This document shows positions 27,636 to 36,210 of a stretch of DNA of 64,000 nt, one piece after another. A program made the translations under genes and the position numbers. The first letter of the stretch is position 1, and every line of letters begins with the position of its first letter. The notes under the pieces were generated by a model. The model searched no databases. It was not told the DNA's origin and worked only from the letters and a program-made list of their open reading frames with translations. Source of the stretch: Gammaproteobacteria bacterium (GTDB lineage: Bacteria; Pseudomonadota; Gammaproteobacteria; Pseudomonadales; Pseudohongiellaceae); assembly GCA_030682575.1 (NCBI GenBank), contig JAUXNX010000016.1:62001-126000 (forward strand), written 5' to 3'.

Positions 27636-27657
27636 CTTCCCATCATGGGAAGGTCAA
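27636..27657 (-). promoter_or_regulatory. CueR-type operator and copA promoter
   Basis: A 17-bp palindrome, CTTCCCATGATGGGAAG (27652 to 27636 on the minus strand), overlaps a TTGACC -35 hexamer (27657-27652), like the E. coli copA promoter (TTGACCTTCC...GGAAGG). The -10 would be GAGTAT or AGTATG at a 19-20-nt spacing, the over-long spacing that MerR-family activators correct. It lies 63 bp before the copA start. Confidence 0.82.
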
Positions 27658-27750
27658 GCGTAAATTTACAAAGCTTTAAATATGAAGTGATACTTTACAT
27701 ACATAAATTTTCTGTATGAATTATATAAAGAATTTTAAAAATATGGAATG

Positions 27751-27790
27751 CTCACTATTTCCGGTAATAAAGATTACCGGAAATAGTGAG
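27751..27790. repeat. Perfect 18-bp inverted repeat (hairpin)
   Basis: CTCACTATTTCCGGTAAT (27751-27768), loop AAAG, and its exact reverse complement (27773-27790). It stands in a very AT-rich gap between the copA promoter and the end of the phosphatase-like gene. On the minus strand it lies 52 bp after that gene and is followed 8 nt later by TTTTT, so it may be that gene's terminator; the T-tract is too far for a standard one. Confidence 0.7.
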
Positions 27791-27842
27791 CCTGTATGCG
27801 TGATTCTGCAGACCTACCAGCCTCACTCCCCCGGCAACAGAA

Positions 27843-28442
27843 TCATTGACGCGGCGCAGGAACTGACCAGTCGCAATTTTCACATTCGGCAGACTTACCG
27901 CTCTGCGCCAACACATCAAAAATGAAGTCCTTCCAAACCTGATTGGGATGCCAAACGGAATTCATATCAGCCTTTGCCTGTGCAACGGGAACATCCTCAT
28001 AAATCACACGATAGAGAAAGCTGAACGCTGTGGCTCGCGCATTGATCTGACAGTGCAGCAGTGTCTTGGTGTCAGGTTCGCGACGCATGGCATCGGCGAA
28101 GGCATTGAAATCACGGATAGTGGGATTGTTGAAATCGACAGGAATGTGTAAATAGTCCATGCCCAGGGCTTTCACCAACTGATCTTCCTCTGGAATGGCT
28201 GGCCCCACCGTACTGAAGGCAATGTAGATTACTCTTTCGTAGCCACTGTCACGAATCAACTCCAGTTGTTCTCTGGTCGGTTGGCCAGCACTGGCGAAAG
28301 TGGATGAATATTCGCGGAAATTCAGAATTTCGCTCATCTTTGCACTGGTAGTTTCTTGAGCTTGAGCAACTGTCGACATAAATACGGACATTGTCACGAC
28401 AAATCCGACGTGCAACAGGGATTTGTTGAACGGATTATTCAT
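27843..28442 (-). CDS. Secreted protein-tyrosine-phosphatase-like protein
   Basis: 199 residues with a Sec signal peptide (1-28, ending AQA-QET). The rest matches the bacterial PTP/dual-specificity-like family (DUF442 / beta-lactamase hydrolase-like type), with FASAGQPTREQLELIRDSGYERVI and the active-site loop LLHCQINARA (Cys131, Arg136). The loop has four residues between Cys and Arg, not the usual five, as I recall for this subfamily. The substrate is unknown; an exported phosphatase could act on periplasmic phosphoesters. ATG 28442 is chosen for its GGGGGG ribosome site and signal peptide. Confidence 0.75.
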   Translation of the reverse strand: MNNPFNKSLLHVGFVVTMSVFMSTVAQAQETTSAKMSEILNFREYSSTFASAGQPTREQLELIRDSGYERVIYIAFSTVGPAIPEEDQLVKALGMDYLHIPVDFNNPTIRDFNAFADAMRREPDTKTLLHCQINARATAFSFLYRVIYEDVPVAQAKADMNSVWHPNQVWKDFIFDVLAQSGKSAECENCDWSVPAPRQ

Positions 28443-28724
28443 GAGCCCCCCAGAAGTTAATATTATCCGGGCTCGCCGGACACCATAAGTTAAGTGATGC
28501 ATGTGGCACCAAAGAGTTCGCGTACAAGCATAGCCCAGGATGCCATGGATAAACCAGCGCGTTGACTTATGCAGACACTCGACTACCAACATGGCAAAAA
28601 GTGCTTTATATTTCAGATGCCTGCCTCCATATGATCGTCAAGGGCGATCAGAAGCGCATACCCGGGACAATAGTTAGAAAAAACATCGAGAAACAGAAAA
28701 ATTCATTCCCATCGTGATCTAATC
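28443..28724. other. Divergent intergenic region
   Basis: 282 bp between the phosphatase-like gene and the recombinase. No coding potential is evident. A pair of 6-bp inverted arms, TGATCG (28632-28637) and CGATCA (28645-28650), spaced by 7 bp, has the geometry of tyrosine-recombinase core sites but could be chance. Confidence 0.4.
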
Positions 28725-29936
28725 GTGCCAATGAACAAACACAGCCCTCCCCGGCCTCTCTTCGATACACTTGAGGAAATGCCTAATCCATTCAAGCATC
28801 CCACGGATTCTTTGGATCATCTGCTAGCCGAACCGGTCGAGAATGCCGTCCAGGACTTCCAACTGGCCAGCGAATTCCTTTACAGCTACCGGGGCAGCCC
28901 TGACACCTTTTCTACGTACCGTCGTGAAATTGAACACTTCCTACAGTGGTGCTGGTTGGTTGCCCGCAAACCCGTGTCTGGTATTCAACGCGAAGACATT
29001 GAGGCTTACGTCGAATTTGCGAAACAACCACCGAAATCATGGATTGGTGAAAAAAATGTCTCCAGATTCGTGAATCGCAACGGCCAACGGGAGGCCAATG
29101 GAGAGTGGCGACCGTACGTGTCCGCCGGCACTGTGTATGTCTGTTCGCGGTCAGGAATTCAATCTCTGTTCAGCGTACTCAGCAGTTACTTCAACTTTCT
29201 GATTCAGGAAAATCATATCGCCGCCAACCCAGTGTCGCAGATCCGTCAGAAGAGCAAGTTTTTGCGCAAACATCAGGCAAAGAGCCAAATACGCCGTCTC
29301 TCACCTTTACAGTGGTCTTTCGTGATCGAAGCTGCGGAGGGAATGGCCCAGCAGGACGCCATCACTCATGAAAGAACACTGTTCGTCATGAACGCCCTTT
29401 ACGCCATGTATCTTCGAATCTCGGAGCTTGTCGAAACACCTCGTTGGACCCCTCAGATGGGACACTTTCAACCTGATCAGGAAGGTAATTGGTGGTTTAC
29501 AACGGTTGGTAAAGGCAACAAGGAGCGCGAAATTTCCGTGAGCGACGAGATGCTGAACGCTTTAAAGCGCTATCGGGTCTTCAGAGGTCTGCACCCCCTG
29601 CCCTCGCCTGGTGAACCAACTCCTCTCGTCCACAAGACCCGAGGACAGGGAGGTATTGCCAGCACCCGCCAGATTCGCGGCATCGTGCAAAAATGTTTTG
29701 ATTTTGCGGAAGAAAACCTGCGCAGAGACGGTTTCCCCGAAGAGGCCGAACGTCTTGCAGCTGCTACTGTGCACTGGTTGCGTCATACTGGCATTTCGGA
29801 GGATGTGAAATTTCGTCCACGCGAGCATGTGCGCGACGATGCTGGCCATGGCTCCAGCGCTATCACGGACCGCTATATAGATGTTGAACGAACAGAGCGC
29901 CATGAGTCGGCGCGACGCAAACCAATCAAGAGTTGA
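28725..29936 (+). CDS. Site-specific tyrosine recombinase/integrase
   Basis: 403-residue phage-integrase family protein with a SAM-like core-binding N-domain (about 40-185) and a catalytic domain carrying every expected residue: Arg231 (LRISELVE), Lys263 (GKGNKE), His350 and Arg353 (HWLRHTG), His375 (AGHGS) and Tyr384 (DRYIDV). It should cut and rejoin DNA through a 3'-phosphotyrosine link. No excisionase, phage, plasmid or transposon gene is adjacent, and it is not next to a tRNA. ATG 28731 is an alternative start two codons in. Longer than XerC/XerD (about 300 aa). Confidence 0.88.
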   Translation: MPMNKHSPPRPLFDTLEEMPNPFKHPTDSLDHLLAEPVENAVQDFQLASEFLYSYRGSPDTFSTYRREIEHFLQWCWLVARKPVSGIQREDIEAYVEFAKQPPKSWIGEKNVSRFVNRNGQREANGEWRPYVSAGTVYVCSRSGIQSLFSVLSSYFNFLIQENHIAANPVSQIRQKSKFLRKHQAKSQIRRLSPLQWSFVIEAAEGMAQQDAITHERTLFVMNALYAMYLRISELVETPRWTPQMGHFQPDQEGNWWFTTVGKGNKEREISVSDEMLNALKRYRVFRGLHPLPSPGEPTPLVHKTRGQGGIASTRQIRGIVQKCFDFAEENLRRDGFPEEAERLAAATVHWLRHTGISEDVKFRPREHVRDDAGHGSSAITDRYIDVERTERHESARRKPIKS

Positions 29937-30132
29937 GGGGGATATCCTGCCGTAATGCAGGGGAATTGTGGCAATCACGTGTTCCGGAGGTGGCAAGATG
30001 ATTATTCGCTGCGGACCACTGTGAGTCTGTCTAAGATTGTGACCATTTAGTGCTGGTATTTGGCAGCTCTGTTGTTTATAAGTAGCCATGTATTCGGCAG
30101 TAACCCAGACATATACAACGGTGCGGGGCGAT

Positions 30133-32361
30133 ATGAAACGAACTGATTTTGCGCGTGAACAAATCTCCAGACTGAACACTGCCCTGCGCAGGACACGACT
30201 GGCTTCCGTAATAGCACTCATGATGACCTTGGGGATTGGGGTCAGCGCTCAGGAAGCCGAGGTTCTCAACCCAGTCCTTGACATCGATTCCCTCTACACC
30301 GAGCTCAGCTCACAGGAAATTTACGGTCGCACTGCTGCAGAGCTTCTGGCAGAGTTGCAGGACAAACATTATTCCCGCGTCATGTTCGATGATCTGTTTT
30401 CGCAGAAAGTATTCGATGGGTTCATTGATGCACTCGACAGCTCTCGGCTGTACTTCCTGCAGTCAGATATCGACACGCTGACTGCCTACCGCAATATACT
30501 TGATGACACGCTCAAGAGCGGCACCATTGACCCTGCCTTCGAAATTTATAACCTCTACCACCGACGCCTGCTGGAGCGCCTTGTATACGCCATCAACCAT
30601 GTCGAGAACGACCTGGCCAGTATCGATTTCACCCTGGATGAGTCTATTGAACTGGATCGCGAAGAAGCCCCTTTCGCCACTACCACTGCAGAACTGGATG
30701 AACTTTGGCGTCAACGCGTCAAGAACAGTGCTCTGAGCCTCAAACTGGCCAAGATGGATCTTGACAAGATTGAAGAAAGATTGAGCAAGCGCTACCGTGC
30801 CCAGTTGAATCAGGTGTTGAAGACGAACGACCGCGATGTGTTCCAGTCCTACCTGGCAACCGTAGCGAGCACGATCGACCCGCACACCAGCTACTTCTCA
30901 CCGCGGGATTCCGAAAATTTCAACATGAACCTGCGGCTTTCTCTGCAAGGTATCGGTGCCCAACTGACCTCGGAAGATGAATACACCAAAGTAGTAGAAC
31001 TCATCAAGGGAGGTCCTGCTGAGCGCGGCAAGGAGCTGAAAGCAGGCGACCGTATCATCGGCATCGCCCAAGGTCCGGATGGCGAGATGAAAGATGTGAT
31101 TGGCTTGCGCTTGGACGATGTCGTGGATCAGATTCGTGGTGAGAAGGGTACGTTGGTAAGACTCAACGTCATTCCGGCTGAGGCAACCGGTGAAACCCAG
31201 GCCCACGAAGTCGCCATTACCCGCGACACCGTGAAGCTGGAAGACCAATCGGCTAAGAAAGAAGTTATTGAAGTCAGCTATAACGAAGGTACTTACAAAG
31301 TGGGGGTTATCAAGCTGCCGACCTTCTACTTCGATTTTGAGGCTGCTTCTGCTGGCCAACCTGATTTCAAAAGCTCTACCCGTGACGTGAAAGCACTGCT
31401 GGAAGAGTTGAAGGCCGAAGGCGTGGATGCTGTAGTTATGGATCTGCGTGACAATGGTGGCGGCTCCCTGACAGAGGCCAATGATCTTGTCGGCTTATTC
31501 ATTGAGACCGGCAATACAGTACAGATCCGCTATTCGGGACTACGCAACGGCTTCGTTCGTGCCTATGGCGATGGTAACCCCGAAGTAACCTATGATGGCC
31601 CTTTGGGCGTACTCGTGAACCGTGCCAGCGCTTCCGCATCGGAAATTTTCGCGGGGGCCATTCAGGACTATCAACGCGGAATCATTCTCGGCGGACAGAC
31701 TTTCGGCAAGGGAACCGTTCAGGAAATCATTCCGATGAACTATGGACAAGTGAAGCTCACTCGTTCCAAGTTCTACCGCATCTCCGGTGCAAGCACACAG
31801 CACCGAGGGGTTCTGCCGGACATCACGTTCCCAGATCGCTATCAGGCAATTGAAAAGATGGGTGAAAGCAATCTGGATGGCGCGTTGCCCTGGGATACAG
31901 TGCGTCCGGTGGAGTACAACACCTACTTTCCGATCAAGGATATCCTTCCCAATCTGCAGAGCATGCATCAGGAGCGTGTAATCAGCGATCCGGATTTCAT
32001 ATATCTCTCCGATCAGATTGAGCGCACACGTGAAATGCGTGAGCAGACCACGTTATCTCTCAACGAGGAAAGAGTGAAATCTGAACGCGATGCCAACAGA
32101 CTGGCAGAATTCAATGCCAATAATATGCGCCTGTTCCTCAAAGGACTTCCACTGGCAGTCTGGACTGAACCAACAAACGAGGAACTCGATCCCGAAGCGA
32201 ACACAGTTGCATCAGTAACTGAAGACGAAGTTGATGCCGAGGACGTCACTGAAGAGGATCCGCTCTTGGTGGAAAGCAGTTATATACTGATAGATATGGC
32301 GCAGATGCTGGGAACACCCATGACGGCTGATGTTGGCGGTCTGAATACTGCTACGCGCTGA
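30133..32361 (+). CDS. prc: Tail-specific (C-terminal processing) protease
   Basis: 742-residue Prc/Tsp, a periplasmic S41 serine protease. Signal peptide (about 10-38, ending VSAQEAE), N-terminal helical domain, PDZ domain (IGAQLTSEDEYTKVVELI... GDRIIGIAQG), and the protease core with MDLRDNGGGSL, the catalytic serine in SASASEIF and lysine in FGKGTVQ. It degrades misfolded or tagged proteins and processes envelope proteins. Longer than E. coli Prc (682), partly through an acidic C-terminal tail. ATG 30133 is preferred to 30088 because of a GGGGCG ribosome site and the signal peptide. Confidence 0.94.
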   Translation: MKRTDFAREQISRLNTALRRTRLASVIALMMTLGIGVSAQEAEVLNPVLDIDSLYTELSSQEIYGRTAAELLAELQDKHYSRVMFDDLFSQKVFDGFIDALDSSRLYFLQSDIDTLTAYRNILDDTLKSGTIDPAFEIYNLYHRRLLERLVYAINHVENDLASIDFTLDESIELDREEAPFATTTAELDELWRQRVKNSALSLKLAKMDLDKIEERLSKRYRAQLNQVLKTNDRDVFQSYLATVASTIDPHTSYFSPRDSENFNMNLRLSLQGIGAQLTSEDEYTKVVELIKGGPAERGKELKAGDRIIGIAQGPDGEMKDVIGLRLDDVVDQIRGEKGTLVRLNVIPAEATGETQAHEVAITRDTVKLEDQSAKKEVIEVSYNEGTYKVGVIKLPTFYFDFEAASAGQPDFKSSTRDVKALLEELKAEGVDAVVMDLRDNGGGSLTEANDLVGLFIETGNTVQIRYSGLRNGFVRAYGDGNPEVTYDGPLGVLVNRASASASEIFAGAIQDYQRGIILGGQTFGKGTVQEIIPMNYGQVKLTRSKFYRISGASTQHRGVLPDITFPDRYQAIEKMGESNLDGALPWDTVRPVEYNTYFPIKDILPNLQSMHQERVISDPDFIYLSDQIERTREMREQTTLSLNEERVKSERDANRLAEFNANNMRLFLKGLPLAVWTEPTNEELDPEANTVASVTEDEVDAEDVTEEDPLLVESSYILIDMAQMLGTPMTADVGGLNTATR

Positions 32362-32400
32362 AGCAAGACTCTGAAGCGAGCTTGCTCGCCAGTAAAACAC

Positions 32401-32437
32401 AAAAGGGGGCATCACCAATTGATGCCCCCTTTTCTTT
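32401..32437. terminator. Bidirectional rho-independent terminator
   Basis: Perfect 14-bp stem AAAAGGGGGCATCA (32401-32414) with TGATGCCCCCTTTT (32420-32433) and a 5-nt loop; T-rich on the plus side and A-rich before it, so it can end both prc and the convergent DUF5916 gene. Confidence 0.92.
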
Positions 32438-32449
32438 AGGCTGGATACT

Positions 32450-34894
32450 TCAACTTCCGAACCGATATCGTAACTTCACCACCAACTGACTGCCCAGTGG
32501 ATTGTCCCAGGAGTTCTCGAACATCTCGTCGAATGCCATGAGTGCAGAGCGCCTGTTATCACCCTTTGTATACACAATAAAAAGGTCAGACAACGGTGCA
32601 ATTTGCCAACGATAACGCATCTGAAAATTGAGTTGTGACAAACCGAAGTTGTCAGTCGGTCCCGCTGGTTTCACCACTTTGATCAAATCGCGATTCTTGG
32701 TGGCAAGATGTGATGGTAGATTGTAGAACTCATCTTCGACAGCCTTAATCCCTACCCACTGTAACGCCATGCTTACCTGCTGTCTGGCTGTGAGAAAATA
32801 GTCCAAAGTGAAGTCGAATCGCCACTGATCGGCTTCAAATGTCGTGAAATTCTGACGCTCCTGATGAAGCAACCAACCATTGCGATCGTCAAAACTCACT
32901 TCTGCGCCAAAAGCGAGATTGTCGCGAGGGCGCCAGGTAACACCGGTACTCGCTTGCACCGCCTCGCCGCCCAGGAATTCACCAGAGGTACCAAATCCCA
33001 CTTGATAGCTGACAGGCCTGGAAGGATTCGTTTGATAGCGGGCATTGAAATTGGTTCGCTCGCTGGTTGCAAATGTCCCGTTGCCAAAGCTGTTCTGGTC
33101 GTCATAGCGTTTTGGAAAATGCTGCAGGCCGACAGTGACACGATCCAGATTATTCAGTGTCGCATCCAGAGACAACACAGGGAATGCATTGTTGGTTCTG
33201 TCACCAGCCGCATTCTCCTCGTAGCGAAGAAAAGGGCTGAACCTGAGATTTCTAACGAAATTCAGATCAGTTCTGATCCATTCGAATCGATACCATGCTT
33301 CTCGGGAATCGTTACGCTCCTGAAAACCGAAGTCGTTGACATTGAAAGTTTCATCCAGATAAGTCAGTTGCAGCGTGTGCCTGATGCCCTGACGTGGAAT
33401 ATAAACGATATCGGCAAACATCCCTCTACCGGAACCATTGTCATCGGTATCCGTGGCAATCACCTGTCCATCAACATTCCAACGTCCACCGCTGGCCAAG
33501 TAGTGGAAATCAACCGCATGTACTTCCGCATCCGACTCGGGATGCTGTACCAAAGAACCAATGTAACCGAGACCTCGATAAGCTGCGCCCTGACTATCTT
33601 CATAGATCGCACGGAAGGTCGCGAAATCGCGACCTTCCTGGTAATAGCGTTGACCGCCTGCCACGAATCCACTTTCGTCCTCAATCGCGGTCATCACTCC
33701 GTAGCGAACCGCCCCCACTTGCCCCGTTGCCTTGACTGCGCCGAGCAGGTCTGCAGGCCTGATACGCTCACGAGTTGGCAGACTAACGCCTACTGGTAAC
33801 TTAGGTGCACGTGGACGAGCACCAATTCTGCGTGTATTCACAATTGAGAGTCGTTTGCCACCACTGCCAGTCGAGCGTGGTGTAGTATTGAATACCTCCT
33901 GCCCCTCCAGGAAGAACAAGCGCTTTTCCGGAAAGAAGGTCTCGTTGGCAGTCAAATTGACGACGACATTATCGGACTCGGTTGATCCGAAATCCGGATT
34001 GGCCGCCGCGCTCATCTGAAAATTGCTGGACGGGCGCCAGAACACATCGAAACCCGCCTTGTAAGTGGCATCCTTGTCGATCTCATCGTAGGTCGACGAT
34101 GCATAGGGGAAAATACTCCACTGTTGACGTACATCCACACCTTCCAGTTGCAGCAGAGGCAAATCACTCATGAAGATAGATTCTGACTGAGGGATCCAGG
34201 GCCATGCCCAGGTCTGGTTAAGGTAAGCCACCTCGCGCTCGATGGAAAAACCAATACGCCTGGTTTCCTGTTCCCGAGGCATCGCCATCTGCCCCCATGG
34301 CACGAAGAATTCGGCTGACCAGCCACGCGCCGTAGTCTGGGTCGCACCGTACCAGGCCCCATCCCACTGCGTCGAATAACGACGCTCAGGGAGAATGGTG
34401 CCGTCACTCTCGGAGTTGCCGAGCGCCATCGTCATCCAGTATCCGAACAGTCCCTCCCCGGAGGTATCCAGGACGATGGTCACCTTGTCGCGATTAAGCG
34501 GTACGTTATCTCTGGAACTGATCCTCTGCACCAGCGTTTCTGCTGGCTGCTCCATATCGAAGGAGACATATAGACCGCGATCGGTATAGAACACGCGCAT
34601 ATCAGTGCCATAAGGCACTTCTGCTACGGTCTCCGGATCGACTACGCGCATGGCGTTAATGGGTGTTACCTGGTTCCATGTGGATTCGTTGACGAATCCA
34701 TCCACGTCGATATCCACCTGGGAAGCTGCGAAACGCTGCAGAACGATGACATCGCCACGGCCAACACTCAACTCAATGGCTCCGACGCTGCCTGTGGCTG
34801 CATCCTGAGCGTGAGAGAGATTGATGAAGATGAGACAACTGAGGGCCGATGGCCCGATAGTGGGAACTGCAGCGCGAAAATTCAAACGACACAC
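32450..34894 (-). CDS. DUF5916 outer-membrane-type protein with CBM9-like N-domain
   Basis: About 814 residues. Signal peptide (ending SHA-QDA), then a carbohydrate-binding family 9-like beta-sandwich (about 55-240; DGFVNESTWNQ, VFYTDRGLYVSFDM), then the DUF5916 beta-strand-rich domain ending in alternating aromatic strands and a terminal LRYRFGS, which suggests a beta-barrel at the outer membrane. Function unknown; such proteins are common in marine bacteria, sometimes near transport or catabolic genes. The start may be TTG 34885, which has AGGG seven bases upstream, rather than GTG 34894. Confidence 0.82.
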   Translation of the reverse strand: MCRLNFRAAVPTIGPSALSCLIFINLSHAQDAATGSVGAIELSVGRGDVIVLQRFAASQVDIDVDGFVNESTWNQVTPINAMRVVDPETVAEVPYGTDMRVFYTDRGLYVSFDMEQPAETLVQRISSRDNVPLNRDKVTIVLDTSGEGLFGYWMTMALGNSESDGTILPERRYSTQWDGAWYGATQTTARGWSAEFFVPWGQMAMPREQETRRIGFSIEREVAYLNQTWAWPWIPQSESIFMSDLPLLQLEGVDVRQQWSIFPYASSTYDEIDKDATYKAGFDVFWRPSSNFQMSAAANPDFGSTESDNVVVNLTANETFFPEKRLFFLEGQEVFNTTPRSTGSGGKRLSIVNTRRIGARPRAPKLPVGVSLPTRERIRPADLLGAVKATGQVGAVRYGVMTAIEDESGFVAGGQRYYQEGRDFATFRAIYEDSQGAAYRGLGYIGSLVQHPESDAEVHAVDFHYLASGGRWNVDGQVIATDTDDNGSGRGMFADIVYIPRQGIRHTLQLTYLDETFNVNDFGFQERNDSREAWYRFEWIRTDLNFVRNLRFSPFLRYEENAAGDRTNNAFPVLSLDATLNNLDRVTVGLQHFPKRYDDQNSFGNGTFATSERTNFNARYQTNPSRPVSYQVGFGTSGEFLGGEAVQASTGVTWRPRDNLAFGAEVSFDDRNGWLLHQERQNFTTFEADQWRFDFTLDYFLTARQQVSMALQWVGIKAVEDEFYNLPSHLATKNRDLIKVVKPAGPTDNFGLSQLNFQMRYRWQIAPLSDLFIVYTKGDNRRSALMAFDEMFENSWDNPLGSQLVVKLRYRFGS

Positions 34895-35011
34895 CCTGTA
34901 TGACTATTATTGATGACCGCCAGACGGACCCGGATTCAGCACGAAAAGGCTGGGATAATAAACGCCACTCAGTCCAGAGTCCAGATGTAACAGGCCCCTG
35001 ACAGCAACGCA

Positions 35012-36112
35012 TCAGTCGCAGACATCGCCGAGATAGCCACCGCCGCCACAGTAGTCCACGTGCTGAAGCTGCATATGCAAGCCATCAGGATCGGAGAAAT
35101 ACAGTTCCGGCGTGCCTTCGTCCGCCCCGCCACGATTGGGCATGCGCATGCTGATCCAGTGGGAAAGAGGTGGAGTCGCAGAAGGATTCTCTCTTGCACG
35201 CAGTCCGTATGTAGTGAGCTTGTTCAGAATACTGTCCACATCGAAGTCGGTAACGCTCATGCTCACATGATCGATTCTGCCAGGCTGTGATGGTACACCC
35301 TCTTCTACCCCACCGACATACATGAGGAACTGCTTGCCATCACCCACACCCACAATGGGAGAGTTCGGCCCCTGGTAGGCTTGATACTCAAGTCCGAAGA
35401 GTTCCAGCATGAACTGATTGGCCCGAACTCTGTGACTCATGTAATTGGTGAAATGATTAATGTCGACGAGTTGCAAAAATCCGGTTGTTGTCGGGGGTTC
35501 GAGCGATTGACATGAAGCGCTGCCACAATAAGTGGAACTGCACAGTTGATAGATCAGACCTTCATTGTCCGCAAAATACAGATCATCTTCACTCCCGACA
35601 TGTGCCTTGTTCAGCCCCCCTTTCCAGGTTTGCAGGGCAGACTCAAGCGCTCCCTGCTCCGCAGCAGGGACATTGGCTTCGCGGATTCCATGCTCGCCCA
35701 GTTGGGCAATCAGTCGATCCACATTGAAGTCAGGAACACTGATACCGATATGACTGATACCCGGCACCTCCCCGCCTCGCACCGGGCTCAATGAAAAAAA
35801 GGCTGGTCCGCCCCCTATGCGCAGGTACGCAGTATCCCCGTGTCGGTCCTGTAGCGATGCCCCAAAGATGTCCTGATAAAACGCGATGGAGCTTGCCACG
35901 TCAGTCACTCGCAAGCCGAAGTGATGCAGTTTCTCTACAGCTATCGGCGCTGGACGAAGAGCAGTCGTGGCTGCCTGGGCCATGGCCAGTTGATTCATGA
36001 CAGTGGGCGCAATCGACATCACCACCAGTCCTTTCAAAGCGGAACGGCGGGAGATGCCGGTCGACACCTCACTACTAGCAATCTTCCGAATGCAATCCTC
36101 ACTCGCTTTCAT
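35012..36112 (-). CDS. Tat-exported protein with two VOC (glyoxalase-like) domains
   Basis: 366 residues. The N-terminus has the twin-arginine motif SRRSALKG followed by a hydrophobic stretch and MAQAA, so export folded by the Tat system, perhaps with bound metal, is predicted. Two VOC-type domains follow (about 60-190 and 210-360), with KLHHFGLRVTDVASSIAFYQDIFG and LVDINHFTNYMSHRVRANQFMLELFG as module starts and ELYFSDPDGLHMQLQ near the end. This is the layout of extradiol-dioxygenase and glyoxalase relatives; the reaction is unknown. ATG with GGGAG 7 nt upstream. Confidence 0.8.
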   Translation of the reverse strand: MKASEDCIRKIASSEVSTGISRRSALKGLVVMSIAPTVMNQLAMAQAATTALRPAPIAVEKLHHFGLRVTDVASSIAFYQDIFGASLQDRHGDTAYLRIGGGPAFFSLSPVRGGEVPGISHIGISVPDFNVDRLIAQLGEHGIREANVPAAEQGALESALQTWKGGLNKAHVGSEDDLYFADNEGLIYQLCSSTYCGSASCQSLEPPTTTGFLQLVDINHFTNYMSHRVRANQFMLELFGLEYQAYQGPNSPIVGVGDGKQFLMYVGGVEEGVPSQPGRIDHVSMSVTDFDVDSILNKLTTYGLRARENPSATPPLSHWISMRMPNRGGADEGTPELYFSDPDGLHMQLQHVDYCGGGGYLGDVCD

Positions 36113-36210
36113 TAGTATCTCCCGGCATAGGATCGACGATCTTTGCAGTCGTTGATGCCGTCCGAATGGTCATCCAGGCAGCCTGGAATTTATATCACGG
36201 AATCCTTCCC

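Noticed and set aside
27716-27925. 69-codon frame over the 18-bp hairpin
   Set aside because: AT-rich and interrupted in meaning by the palindrome; no ribosome site.
30060-30087. TTGGCA ... TATAAG as a prc promoter
   Set aside because: Spacer is only 11 nt, too short for sigma-70.
32864-33799. 311-codon open frame antisense to the DUF5916 gene
   Set aside because: It lies wholly inside a gene with clear family motifs; its product has no recognisable domain and the codon pattern mirrors the sense gene.
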